The position numbers and the translations under genes were made by a program. Below are positions 44,488 through 53,064 of a stretch of 64,000 bases of DNA, piece after piece. The stretch is from Burkholderia glumae LMG 2196 = ATCC 33617 (GTDB lineage: Bacteria; Pseudomonadota; Gammaproteobacteria; Burkholderiales; Burkholderiaceae). Each line of letters opens with the position of its first letter. Position 1 is the stretch's first letter. Below the pieces are notes generated by a model, which had not been told where the DNA came from, searched no databases, and worked only from the letters and a program-made list of their open reading frames with translations. Where the stretch lies: contig NZ_CP009435.1 in NCBI RefSeq assembly GCF_000960995.1, positions 2,790,001-2,854,000 of the forward strand, in the 5' to 3' direction.

Positions 44488-45485
44488 CCCGCAACGAAAC
44501 CCTGATCGATTCCCCGCACGCGCGCCGTCACGACGACGCCGCGCAGGTGCTGGCCCGCGTGCGCGGCCGGGCCGCCGCGCCCGCGGGCCGCGAGTTCGTG
44601 CTGCGGCTGTCGTGCCCCGACAGCCGCGGCGTGGTGTACGCCGTGTCGCGCGCGCTCTACGAGGCCGGCTGCAACATCGTCGACGCGCAGCAGTTCAGCG
44701 ACTTCGACGCATGCGCCACGCCGGCCGGCACCGACGGCACCGCCGCCGCGCCGGGCCGCTTCTTCATGCGCGTGCACCTCGAGGCGCCCGGCCGCGCCGC
44801 CGGCCCCGAGGCGATCGCGCGGCTGCTCGACCCGCTGCGCCGCGACTACGACATGCAGATCGAGGTCCACGACGCCGGCTGGCGGCCGCGCGCCGCGATC
44901 CTGGTGAGCCGCGAGGGCCATTGCCTGAACGACCTGATGTTCCGCCAGAGCGTGGGGCAGCTGCCGGTGGAGATCGCCGCCGTGGTGTCGAACCACGAGG
45001 ACCTGCGCGAGATGGCCGAGCGCTCGGGGCTCGCGTTCCACCACCTGCCGCTCGACGCCGCCGCGGGCGGCAAGCCGGCCCAGGAGGCACGCCTGCTCGG
45101 CCTGCTGGAGCGCGAGCGCGTGGAGCTGGTGGTGCTCGCGCGCTACATGCAGATCCTCTCGCCCGAGCTGTGCGAGCGCCTGCGCGGGCGCGCGATCAAC
45201 ATCCACCACAGCTTCCTGCCCAGCTTCAAGGGCGCGCAGCCGTACCGCCAGGCCCACGCGCGCGGCGTCAAGCTGATCGGCGCGACGGCGCACTACGTGA
45301 CCTCCGACCTCGACGAAGGGCCGATCATCGAGCAGGACGTCGAGCGCGTCGACCACGCGGCCGGCCCGCGCGAGCTGGCCGCGATCGGCCGCGACATCGA
45401 ATGCGTGGTGCTCGCGCGCGCGCTCAAGTGGCACTGCGAGCATCGCGTGCTGATGAACGGCGCGCGCACCGTCGTGTTCCGCTGA
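44484..45485 (+). CDS. PurU-type formyltetrahydrofolate hydrolase in the biosynthetic operon
   Basis: This is a 333-aa protein starting with GTG 44484. An N-terminal ACT domain (about 36-105, FVLRLSCPDSRGVVYAVSRA) is followed by a formyl-transferase-fold domain. The catalytic Asn239, His241 and Asp277 are visible in INIHHSFLPSFKGAQPY and TSDLDEGPIIEQD. PurU normally releases formate from 10-formyl-THF for purine balance. The N-terminal ~35 residues are longer than usual. Inside this operon it may supply formate or formylate an amine; a housekeeping copy probably exists elsewhere. Confidence 0.87.
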   Translation: MTRNETLIDSPHARRHDDAAQVLARVRGRAAAPAGREFVLRLSCPDSRGVVYAVSRALYEAGCNIVDAQQFSDFDACATPAGTDGTAAAPGRFFMRVHLEAPGRAAGPEAIARLLDPLRRDYDMQIEVHDAGWRPRAAILVSREGHCLNDLMFRQSVGQLPVEIAAVVSNHEDLREMAERSGLAFHHLPLDAAAGGKPAQEARLLGLLERERVELVVLARYMQILSPELCERLRGRAINIHHSFLPSFKGAQPYRQAHARGVKLIGATAHYVTSDLDEGPIIEQDVERVDHAAGPRELAAIGRDIECVVLARALKWHCEHRVLMNGARTVVFR

Positions 45486-45541
45486 ACGCGGCTTCCCGTC
45501 CGGCCCTGCCGGATTTTCCGCCACCCGTCCTCGAACCCATC

Positions 45542-46318
45542 ATGTCCGCCTATACCGAACAGACCGTCCTCAGCGTCCATCACTGGAACGATACCTTGTT
45601 CAGCTTCCGCGCCGAGCGGCCCGCCGGGCTGCGCTTCTCCAGCGGCCATTTCGTCATGATCGGCTGCCAGATCGACGGCAAGCCGCTCACGCGTGCCTAC
45701 AGCATCGCCAGCGCCGCGCATGCCGACCATCTCGAGTTCCTCAGCATCAAGGTGCCCGACGGCCCGCTCACCTCGCGCCTGCAGTACCTGAAGCCCGGCG
45801 ACAAGCTGCTGGTGTCGCGCAAGCCGGTCGGCACGCTGGTGCTCGACGACCTGCTGCCGGGCCGGCGGCTCTACCTGTTCGGCTCCGGCACCGGGCTCGC
45901 GCCGTTCCTGAGCGTGATCCAGGACCCCGAGGTGTACGAGCGCTTCGAGCAGGTGGTGCTGGTGCATGGCGTGCGCTACGTGAGCGAGCTGGCCTATGCC
46001 GACTTCATCCGCGAGGAGCTGCCCGGCAGCGAATTCCTCGGCGAGATGCTGCGCGACAAGCTGGTCTATTACCCGACCGTCACGCGCGAGCCGTTCCACC
46101 ACCGCGGCCGCATCACCGACCTGATCGAGAGCGGCAAGCTGTTCGCGGATCTCGGCGTGCCGCCGCTGTCGCGCGAGCACGACCGCGCGATGCTGTGCGG
46201 CAGCCCCTCGCTGTTGAACGATCTGGGCGCGCTGCTCGATGCGCGCGGCCTGCGCGTCTCGCCGCATCAGGGCGAGCCGGGCGACTACGTGATCGAGCGC
46301 GCGTTCGTCGAGAAGTAA
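45542..46318 (+). CDS. Ferredoxin-NADP reductase (Fpr type)
   Basis: This is a 258-aa FAD enzyme. RAYSIASAAHADHLEFLSIK binds FAD, PDGPLTSRLQYLKPGD is family-specific, LFGSGTGLAPFLSVIQDPEV binds NADPH, and the C-terminus YVIERAFVEK is typical of the bacterial subclass ending in a short tail stacking on the flavin. It would transfer electrons from NADPH to the operon's 7Fe ferredoxin for the AurF-type and HDO enzymes. Its 3' end overlaps the convergent GNAT gene by 34 bp. Confidence 0.9.
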   Translation: MSAYTEQTVLSVHHWNDTLFSFRAERPAGLRFSSGHFVMIGCQIDGKPLTRAYSIASAAHADHLEFLSIKVPDGPLTSRLQYLKPGDKLLVSRKPVGTLVLDDLLPGRRLYLFGSGTGLAPFLSVIQDPEVYERFEQVVLVHGVRYVSELAYADFIREELPGSEFLGEMLRDKLVYYPTVTREPFHHRGRITDLIESGKLFADLGVPPLSREHDRAMLCGSPSLLNDLGALLDARGLRVSPHQGEPGDYVIERAFVEK

Positions 46319-46947
46319 CGGTGCAGGGCCGGCGCGATCGCGCGCGCGAGCGGCACGGCGCGCAGGCCGGCCGGCATCAGCACGCCGGGCGGCGCCGCGG
46401 CGGCGTCCGGCGCGGCGGCCGGCATGAAGCGGTGGCGCGCGAAGCTCTCGCGATGCTCGAGCGCGTCCGGCAGCGGCGTGTGCCGGATGGTCCGGCAGCC
46501 CAGCTCGGCGGCGAACGCGACGCTGCGCGCGAGCAGCGCGTCGAGCGCCGGCGCGGCATGCGCGGCGCTCACGTGCAGGCGCCGGATCTCGGCCGTGCGC
46601 GCCGGCATGTCGTGCGGCGCGTCGTGCACCACCAGCGCCGCGCAGCCCACCGGCCGGCCGTCCAGCTCGGCCAGGAACACGGCCCCGTGCGGCGCCGCGT
46701 AAGGCCCCGGCAGCGAGGTCAGCTCGGCGCCCAGCCGCAGCAGCTTCACGCCCAGGCGCAGCAGTCCCTTCTCGTAGTCGAGCAGCAGGTCCTGCACGCA
46801 CTCCTCGTCGGCGGGAAAGCAGGCCGCGCGCGCCACGCACGGCCCCGGCACGCGCCACCCAGGTGGTGCATGGCGGCGCGCGCGCGGCGCGTCGGCGCCG
46901 GCCGCGAAGCCGGTCATGCTGTCAACGGCAAGAGGCAAGGTAGCCAT
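46285..46947 (-). CDS. GNAT-family N-acetyltransferase
   Basis: This is a 220-aa protein starting at ATG 46947 after GAGGGA. The GNAT core is AVFLAELDGRPVGCAALVVH, then AEIRRLHVSAAHAAPALDAL for acetyl-CoA binding and LGCRTIRHTPLPDALEHRE. It has a low-complexity Ala/Pro segment near the C-terminus. It is the last gene of a minus-strand series, convergent with and overlapping the end of the reductase gene, so it may be co-inherited with the biosynthetic operon. The substrate is unknown. Confidence 0.78.
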   Translation of the reverse strand: MATLPLAVDSMTGFAAGADAPRARRHAPPGWRVPGPCVARAACFPADEECVQDLLLDYEKGLLRLGVKLLRLGAELTSLPGPYAAPHGAVFLAELDGRPVGCAALVVHDAPHDMPARTAEIRRLHVSAAHAAPALDALLARSVAFAAELGCRTIRHTPLPDALEHRESFARHRFMPAAAPDAAAAPPGVLMPAGLRAVPLARAIAPALHRYFSTNARSIT

Positions 46948-46958
46948 GATGGAATCCC

Positions 46959-47186
46959 TCATCCACACATCGAGAATCCGGACAGCAGCGCGAGCATGGT
47001 GGACGGCGTCAGCCACGCGGCGAACGTGACGCCCAGCAGCGCGAGTCCGGCGAGTCCCAGCAGCACGCGGCGCCAGCCGGGCCAGGCGTGGCGGCCGGCC
47101 CGGCGCACGGCCGGCGGCGCCGGCCAGCTGCCGGCGCGCCGCCGGGGCGTGCCCGGTGCGCCGGGCGTGCCGGGGCGCGTATTCAT
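46959..47186 (-). CDS. Small single-pass membrane protein
   Basis: This is a 75-aa protein whose start overlaps the stop of the MFS gene by 4 bp. The N-terminal half is Pro/Arg/Gly-rich and basic, followed by one membrane helix (VLLGLAGLALLGVTFAAWL) and a short tail TPSTMLALLSGFSMCG. It matches no family I know. Coupling to the transporter gene and the 11-bp gap to the GNAT gene make it likely to be real. Confidence 0.55.
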   Translation of the reverse strand: MNTRPGTPGAPGTPRRRAGSWPAPPAVRRAGRHAWPGWRRVLLGLAGLALLGVTFAAWLTPSTMLALLSGFSMCG

Positions 47187-48418
47187 GCGGGCCGGGCGGC
47201 GGGCGCCGCCGCCAGGCGCGCCACGCTGCGATCGTTGATCGGCAGGTGCACGAGGCCCGCCACCACGCCGAGCGCCATCGAGCCGTACCAGAGCGGCAGG
47301 TAGGAATGCACCGCGTCGTAGACGAGGCTGCCGATCCAGACGCCGAAGAAGCTGCCCAGCTGATGGCCGAAGAACACGAAGCCGAACAGTGTCGCGATGT
47401 AGCGCACCCCGAAGACCTGCGAGACCACGCCGCTCGTGAGCGGCACCGTGCCGAGCCAGATCAGGCCGGTGACGAACGAGAACACGTAGAGGCTGGCCGG
47501 CGTGAGCGGCAGCAGCACGAACAGCGCCATCGCGATCACGCGCGTGAAGTAGATGCCGGCCAGCAGGTATTTGCGGCGCCACAAGCCGCCCGCGTAACCG
47601 CACAGGAAGGTGCCGACCGTGTTGGCCAGCGCGATCACGGCCAGCGAGACGCTGGCCTGGCGCGCGCTCATGCCGTGGTCGAGCAGATAGGCCGGCAGGT
47701 GCGCGGCGACGAACGCGAGCTGGAAGCCGCAGGCGAAGAAGCCGATGTTGAGCAGCCAGAAGCCGCGGTGGGTGAGCGCCTCGCGAACCGCGGCGCGGAT
47801 CGTCTGCGGGTCGCCGCCCTCGGCGCCACGTGCGAGCGGCCGGTCGCGCAGCCAGGCCGCGAGCGGCGCGACGGCCAGCATCACCGCGGCCAGCACGAAG
47901 GTCGCGCGCACCCAGCCGAACGAATCGATCATGCCCTGGGCGAGCGGCACCATCACGAACTGGCCGAGCCCGCCGATCGTGCCCGACACGCCGAGCGCCC
48001 AGCTGCGGTGCTCGGGCGGGAACAGCCGCGAGAGCGCGCCGTACACGGCGCCGAACGCGGTGCCCGACAGCGCGATGCCGACCATCACGCCGGTGCCCAG
48101 CGTATAGGCGCCGGTGGAGGCGGCCAGCGCCATCACCGCGAGGCCCAGCGCATAGAGCACGCTGCCCGCGAAGATCACGCGCGCCGAGCCGAAGCGGTCG
48201 GCGATCATGCCCGTGAACGGCTGGGAGATGCCCCAGATCAGGTTCTGCAGCGCGAACGCGAGGCCGAACGCCTCGCGCGACCAGCCGTGGTCGAGCGTGA
48301 CCGGCACCTGGAACAGGCCCTGCACGCTGCGCACGCCGAGGGCTCCGCCCATCACCACCCCGCCTGCGATCACCAGCAGCCAGCGGTAGTGCCAGGCGCG
48401 CTCCGAACCAATCTGCAT
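47183..48418 (-). CDS. MFS transporter (monocarboxylate/OFA-like)
   Basis: This is a 411-aa protein with 12 hydrophobic segments. The start at 48418 is preceded by GGGAG, and longer upstream frames are basic low-complexity sequence. Motif-A-like GMIADRFGSARV is present between helices 2 and 3, with SGTIGGLGQFVMVPLAQGMI in helix 5. It resembles oxalate/formate-antiporter-like and monocarboxylate MFS carriers, and import or export of a carboxylate would fit. It follows the ABC operon with a 223-bp gap. Confidence 0.83.
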   Translation of the reverse strand: MQIGSERAWHYRWLLVIAGGVVMGGALGVRSVQGLFQVPVTLDHGWSREAFGLAFALQNLIWGISQPFTGMIADRFGSARVIFAGSVLYALGLAVMALAASTGAYTLGTGVMVGIALSGTAFGAVYGALSRLFPPEHRSWALGVSGTIGGLGQFVMVPLAQGMIDSFGWVRATFVLAAVMLAVAPLAAWLRDRPLARGAEGGDPQTIRAAVREALTHRGFWLLNIGFFACGFQLAFVAAHLPAYLLDHGMSARQASVSLAVIALANTVGTFLCGYAGGLWRRKYLLAGIYFTRVIAMALFVLLPLTPASLYVFSFVTGLIWLGTVPLTSGVVSQVFGVRYIATLFGFVFFGHQLGSFFGVWIGSLVYDAVHSYLPLWYGSMALGVVAGLVHLPINDRSVARLAAAPAARPA

Positions 48419-48641
48419 CCCGTCTCCCTGAGGTTCCCGATCATGTCGCGCCGCGCGCCTGGCGGGCGGCGCGCGGGGTACGGCCCGCGCCGATCGCGGG
48501 CAGGCGAACGCACGCTCATTTAAGCGTAGAGCGTGACGGCGCATCAAGTGAGATCGCGGCACGCTTCGCATTCGCTGCATGCATGAAGGCGGGCCGGGGC
48601 GGGGGGCCGCCGGTGCGTGGCCTGCGCCGCGTGCATGGCAG

Positions 48642-49064
48642 CTAGCGCGCGCCGGCGTCGTCGAAGCTGAGCTTGCGCGCGATCGTGAGCCGGGCCGGCG
48701 TGCTGAAATCGAGCCGCACGAGCCACACGCCCGGCATTTCGAGCGCGAGGCGGGCGCGATAGACGCCGGGCGCCGCGTCGGGCACGGCCGCTACCGGCCT
48801 CAGGTTGTGCGCCATCGGCATCGACGGCATGTCGGCGCTCACCGTGAAGCGCGCGTCGCGCAGCGGCGCCCCGCCGGGTGCAGCAAGGCGGATCGTGCAG
48901 TCGTAGGCGTCGCCGCCGCCGGCGCGCGTGCAGCCGATGCGGGCGGTGGGCGGCGGCGCGGCCGCGTTGGCGAACAGCGGAGCGATCAGCAGCACGATCG
49001 CCATCATTGATTCAAAAAAAGCAACGATCAGACGGCGCGCACGCGCGCGATGGGACGGTTTCAT
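48642..49064 (-). CDS. FixH/YtkA-like secreted protein
   Basis: This is a 140-aa protein with an N-terminal membrane/signal helix (MMAIVLLIAPLFANAA) and a beta-sandwich domain. FTVSADMPSMPMAHNLRP resembles the FixH/YtkA motif, in which Met/His-rich PSMPMAH is characteristic and may bind copper. YRARLALEMPGVWLVRLDF closes the domain. The start overlaps the permease stop by 4 bp, which is unusual for this family in a Liv-type transport operon. Confidence 0.7.
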   Translation of the reverse strand: MKPSHRARARRLIVAFFESMMAIVLLIAPLFANAAAPPPTARIGCTRAGGGDAYDCTIRLAAPGGAPLRDARFTVSADMPSMPMAHNLRPVAAVPDAAPGVYRARLALEMPGVWLVRLDFSTPARLTIARKLSFDDAGAR

Positions 49065-50044
49065 GCTTGCTCCGTATCGGTGGAGGTGGGGGTAGGGGGC
49101 GAAGCCGGGTGAAAGACGCGCGCTACGGCCGAGCCCGAGGCCGCCGGCGGGGGCCGGCCTGAAGCGCGGCGCGGCAGCAGCGCGCCGAGCCGCGCCACCA
49201 GCGCCTCGTCGACGAGCCCGCGCGGGCGCACCACCAGCAGGCCGGCGACCAGCCCGCCGAACGCGATCATCCGGTAGCCGTGAAAAAAGCGCGTGCCTTC
49301 CAGCAGGCCGAGGTCGAGCGCGACGCCGAGCAAGGGCCCGAACGGCGAGCCGAGGCCGCCGATCAGCGCATACGACAGGCCGTGGATGCCGATCATCACG
49401 TCGAAGTTGTCGGGTTCGATATAAGTGCTGCAATGCGCGTAGAGCGCGCCGCCGAGCGCGGCGACGGCACCGGCCAGCGTGGCGGCGGCGAGCTTGGCGC
49501 GCCGCGCGTCGATGCCGAGCGCGGCGGCCAGCGCCGGGTCCTCGCCCACCATGCGCCAGGCGCGGCCGCGGCGGGTGCGCTCGAATCCTGCCAGCGCGAC
49601 GAGCACCAGCCCGAGCGCGGCCCAGACCATCAGCGCGACCTGCGCCGGCGTCATGCCGTGCTCGAACACGTAGCGGATGCCGGCGAAGCCCTCGTCGCCG
49701 CCCGGGCCGATCGGCTCGCCGTCCGGCCCGGGGCGCTGCACGCGGATCAGCAGCAGCAACTGGCGGATCGTCTCGGCGGCGGCCAGCATCGCCAGCGAGA
49801 AGCGCAGCCCCGACAGCCGCAGCGTGGCCGCGCGCAGCAGCCAGCCGGCCAGCGCGCCGGCGGCCGCGGCCACCGCGAGCGCCGCGCCGAGCGGCCAGCC
49901 GCCCAGCACCGTGGCCGACGCGCCCGCGTAGGCGCCGATCGCGAACAGCGCCTGCTGGCCGAACGAGAAATCGCCGGCAATCGCCAGCACGTAGGCCGAC
50001 AGCGCGAGAAACGACAGCAGGCCGAGGTTGGTGACGAGCGTCAT
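49061..50044 (-). CDS. Branched-chain amino acid-type ABC permease (LivM-like)
   Basis: This is a 327-aa integral membrane protein beginning at ATG 50044 with VTNLGLLSFLALSAYVLAIA and GDFSFGQQALFAIGAYAGAS, the latter the LivM hallmark (SFGQ...GAY). The ATPase-coupling loop contains GRAWRMVGEDPALAAALGID (EAA-like). Start and stop overlap both neighbouring genes by 4 bp. A Pro/Ser-rich C-terminal tail follows the last helix. Confidence 0.85.
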   Translation of the reverse strand: MTLVTNLGLLSFLALSAYVLAIAGDFSFGQQALFAIGAYAGASATVLGGWPLGAALAVAAAAGALAGWLLRAATLRLSGLRFSLAMLAAAETIRQLLLLIRVQRPGPDGEPIGPGGDEGFAGIRYVFEHGMTPAQVALMVWAALGLVLVALAGFERTRRGRAWRMVGEDPALAAALGIDARRAKLAAATLAGAVAALGGALYAHCSTYIEPDNFDVMIGIHGLSYALIGGLGSPFGPLLGVALDLGLLEGTRFFHGYRMIAFGGLVAGLLVVRPRGLVDEALVARLGALLPRRASGRPPPAASGSAVARVFHPASPPTPTSTDTEQA

Positions 50045-50955
50045 GGGCGGGCGGCTCCGTCGGCCGGCGCGGCAGCGCCGCGCCCGAGCCTGCGCGGCAG
50101 CAGCGAGGCGAGGCCGCCCGGCCAGGCGCAGAGTGCCGCGAACAGCAGCAGGTCGCCGCCGAGGTCGCGCGCCTGCGCGCCGAACAGGGCCTGCAGGGCC
50201 GCCTCGATCAACCCCAGCGCGAGCCCGCCCGCCACCGCGCCCGGCAGCGAGCCGAAGCCGCCGATCACGGCCGCCGCGAGCCCCTTGAGCGTCGCCCACA
50301 TCGCGAACATCGCGCTGACCTGGCCGTGGATGCCTGCGATCAGGCAGCCCGCCAGCGCGCCGAGCGCGGCCGAGAGCGCCACCACGCGCGCCGAGACGCG
50401 CCGCACGTCCACGCCCGCGAGAGTCGCGGCCGCGCGGTCGTCGACGATCGCGCGCACCGCGAGACCGAAGCGCGTGCGCTCGATCAGGCGCCGGCAGCCG
50501 AACGTGACGAGCGCCGCGCAGCCGAGCGCGAGCCCATGCTCGGCCCGCAGCGGCAGCGCCTGCCAGCTGGCGGGCAGGCTCGCGAACGGCGAGGGCCACG
50601 GGTTGGCATGCGCGCTCAGCAGATGCGCGCCGGCTTCCTCGATCTGCATCCAGACCGCGAAGCTCGCCGCCATCGCGGTCACGCCCGAGCCGTCGCGGTG
50701 CGGCGCGAAGCAGAGCAGGTCGACGTAGCGGTTGGCGAGGACCGTCACGGCCACGGCGACCAGCGGCGCGAGCGCGAACGCCGCGGCGGGCGGCAGCGCG
50801 GCGGTGGCGCGGATCGCCACGTAGAGGCCGAGCATCACCGTCGCGCCATAGGCGAGGTTGACGCGCCCGAGCACCCCGAACACCAGCGTGAAGCCGCTGG
50901 CCAGCAGGGCATAGGCGGCGCCGAGCGCGAGCGCGTCGAACAGCAGCGCGAGCAT
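50041..50955 (-). CDS. Branched-chain amino acid-type ABC permease (LivH-like)
   Basis: This is a 304-aa integral membrane protein. LALGAAYALLASGFTLVFGV with GRVNLAYGATVMLGLYVA is the LivH N-terminal signature. RTRFGLAVRAIVDDRAAATLAGVD is the ATPase-coupling EAA loop, and GGFGSLPGAVAGGLALGLIE is conserved. The start at 50955 lies one base after the ATPase stop codon; the 3' end overlaps the LivM gene. Confidence 0.86.
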   Translation of the reverse strand: MLALLFDALALGAAYALLASGFTLVFGVLGRVNLAYGATVMLGLYVAIRATAALPPAAAFALAPLVAVAVTVLANRYVDLLCFAPHRDGSGVTAMAASFAVWMQIEEAGAHLLSAHANPWPSPFASLPASWQALPLRAEHGLALGCAALVTFGCRRLIERTRFGLAVRAIVDDRAAATLAGVDVRRVSARVVALSAALGALAGCLIAGIHGQVSAMFAMWATLKGLAAAVIGGFGSLPGAVAGGLALGLIEAALQALFGAQARDLGGDLLLFAALCAWPGGLASLLPRRLGRGAAAPADGAARP

Positions 50956-50956
50956 C

Positions 50957-51715
50957 TCAGGCGCGCCCGCGGGGGCGGGCGGGCAGGGCGTTCCCGCGGC
51001 CCGGCCCGGCCGCATCCGCGGCCGGCGCAGCGGCGCCGAGCCAGGCGCGCTGCACCGCCGGCTCGGCCAGCACGCGCGAGGGCGCACCCTCGGTCAGCAC
51101 GCGGCCGTTCTCGAGCACCACGATGCGCTCGGCCAGTGCCGCGATGAAGCCGATCCGGTGCTCGACCACCACGATCGCCACGCCGCGCGCGCGCAGTTCG
51201 GCGAGCCGCGCGCGCAGCTCGGCGATCTCGGCCTCGTCGAGCCCCGAGGCCGGCTCGTCGACCAGCAGCAGGCGCGGCCGGGTGGTCAGCGCGCGCGCGA
51301 GCTCGAGGCGGCGCCGCTCCGAGAACGTCAGCGTGGCGGCCAGCGCGCGGCGCCGGTGCGCGAGCCCGGCGAACGCGAGCGCCGCATCGGCCGCCTCGCG
51401 GCCCTCGGCGGCGAGGTTGGCCTCGACCGTGAGGCGCGTGAACACGCGCGGCTGCTGCCAGGTCCAGGCGATGCCGTGCGTGACGCGGCGCCAGGCCGGC
51501 TCGTGCGTGACGTCCGCGCCGTCGATGCGGATCGACCCCGCGCTCGGCCGCAGCGTGCCCGCCACGATGCCGAGCGTGGTGCTCTTGCCCGAGCCGTTCG
51601 GCCCGATCAGGCCGAGCGTCTCGCCGGCGCGGATCGTCAGGTCGAGCCCCGCGAGCGCGTGGAGCGCGCCGTAGCGGCGGCCCACGCCGCGCAGTTCCAC
51701 CAGCGGCCGCGTCAC
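50957..51715 (-). CDS. ABC transporter ATP-binding protein (LivG-like)
   Basis: This is a 252-aa ATPase starting with GTG 51715. Walker A GPNGSGKST is at residues 38-46, the signature is degenerate (LTFSERRRLELARAL, in place of LSGGQ), Walker B is LLLVDEPASGLD, and the switch His is in VVVEHR. It resembles LivG. A LivF partner is absent, so it may act as a homodimer or borrow one. The stop of the substrate-binding gene overlaps its start by 4 bp. Confidence 0.88.
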   Translation of the reverse strand: MTRPLVELRGVGRRYGALHALAGLDLTIRAGETLGLIGPNGSGKSTTLGIVAGTLRPSAGSIRIDGADVTHEPAWRRVTHGIAWTWQQPRVFTRLTVEANLAAEGREAADAALAFAGLAHRRRALAATLTFSERRRLELARALTTRPRLLLVDEPASGLDEAEIAELRARLAELRARGVAIVVVEHRIGFIAALAERIVVLENGRVLTEGAPSRVLAEPAVQRAWLGAAAPAADAAGPGRGNALPARPRGRA

Positions 51716-52959
51716 GGCTGGCGCGCGGCCGGGCCGTTGCTGGCCACTGCGTTGGGCGCGGCGGGCCGCTCGATCACCTGCCAGACGCTGTCGTGCGCCT
51801 GCACCAGCACGAACGGCTTGACCGACTCGCGCTCGGCGGTGCGGCCCACCGGGCCGAGCAGGCCGTCGGCCGTGCGGATGGCGGCCAGGCCCTCGCGCAG
51901 CTTGTCGCGATCGGCCTGCACGCTGTCGGGTTTGGCCAGCACGCCCTGCGTCTCGATCGCCGTCTTGATCATGTAGAGGATCTCGTAGGCCGCCATGCTG
52001 TGCAGGTCCGCGTAGCCGCCATAGGCGGCCGTCTCCTTCGCGGCGCGCTCGGCGCGGGCGTTGATCGGCGCGAAGCTGGTCGGGATCACCAGCCCCTCGG
52101 CCGCCGGGCCGCAGATCTTCATCAGCTCGGGCGTCGAACTGCTGGTCAGGCCCACCAGCACCTTCGGGTGGACGTTCTGGCGCTGCAGCTCCTTCAGCAC
52201 GCCGCAGGCCGAGTACGGGTGCGCCGAGATCACCACCACGTCGGCGTTCTTCTGCTTGATGTCGCGCACCTGATCGGCGAAGTTGGTGTCGTCGAGCAGC
52301 CAGCGCGTCTCGCCGAGCACCTCGAAGCCGGCCGCCTGCGCGCGCGGCTTCATCACCTGGTACCAGGTCTGGCTCGAATGCACGAAGTTCTGCTCGACGC
52401 CGCCGTAGAGCGTGCGCGCGTCCGGATGCTCGCGGCGCACCCAGGCGAACACATCGGTGTACATCGCGTTCTCGTCGGGGATGTTGCGGAACGACCAGTC
52501 GGAGGTCTTGGCCAGCCCGATCTTCATCGCCACGTCGGTAAACACCGGGAATCGCAGGCCCGAGTCGGCCGTGTCGCCCGCCTTCTTCTGCAGCGAACCG
52601 AACACCGCCTGCACCACCGGCGAGCAGGTGGTGCCCACCGCGATCAGCGCATTGGTCTGCGCCAGCCGGCGCACCACGTCCACGCCTTCGGTGGGCGCGC
52701 AGCTGTCGTCGTGATAGCTGATTTCGATCCTGCCGCGCGCGCCGTCACCGAGCTTCACGCCGCCCGCCTCGTTGATCTCCTTGGCCGCCGCGCGCAGCGC
52801 CGCCTCGCTGTTGGCGCCGAACGGGCGCAGCACGCCCGACTCCGCGCCGAAACCGTCGATCCTCACCACCCGCTGCGCGTCCGGCGCGCCGGACGCGGCG
52901 CTCGCGGCGCCGGCCAGTGCCGAGAGGGCGAGGGCGAGCGCTACCTTCGTGTTCTTCAT
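51712..52959 (-). CDS. Periplasmic ligand-binding protein of a Liv-type ABC transporter
   Basis: This is a 415-aa type I periplasmic binding protein with a signal peptide (MKNTKVALALALSALAGAASA). The mature part begins VVRIDGFGAESGVLRPFGAN and includes AVGTTCSPVVQAVFGSLQKK and ADVVVISAHPYSACGVLKEL, typical of LivK-like receptors. The ligand is unknown; the family binds amino acids, amides, aromatic acids and related compounds. It is the first gene of the ABC operon and is preceded by GGAGGAATGCC. Upstream lies the shared motif 53065-53085. Confidence 0.86.
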   Translation of the reverse strand: MKNTKVALALALSALAGAASAASGAPDAQRVVRIDGFGAESGVLRPFGANSEAALRAAAKEINEAGGVKLGDGARGRIEISYHDDSCAPTEGVDVVRRLAQTNALIAVGTTCSPVVQAVFGSLQKKAGDTADSGLRFPVFTDVAMKIGLAKTSDWSFRNIPDENAMYTDVFAWVRREHPDARTLYGGVEQNFVHSSQTWYQVMKPRAQAAGFEVLGETRWLLDDTNFADQVRDIKQKNADVVVISAHPYSACGVLKELQRQNVHPKVLVGLTSSSTPELMKICGPAAEGLVIPTSFAPINARAERAAKETAAYGGYADLHSMAAYEILYMIKTAIETQGVLAKPDSVQADRDKLREGLAAIRTADGLLGPVGRTAERESVKPFVLVQAHDSVWQVIERPAAPNAVASNGPAARQP

Positions 52960-53064
52960 CGTGGCATTCCTCCAGGGAGCGGCCCCGGCGCGCGCGGCAC
53001 GATGCCGGCACGGTGCGGGACCGTCGTTGAGATGCTCACGATTTCACTAGCTGGCCGCCGCGGG

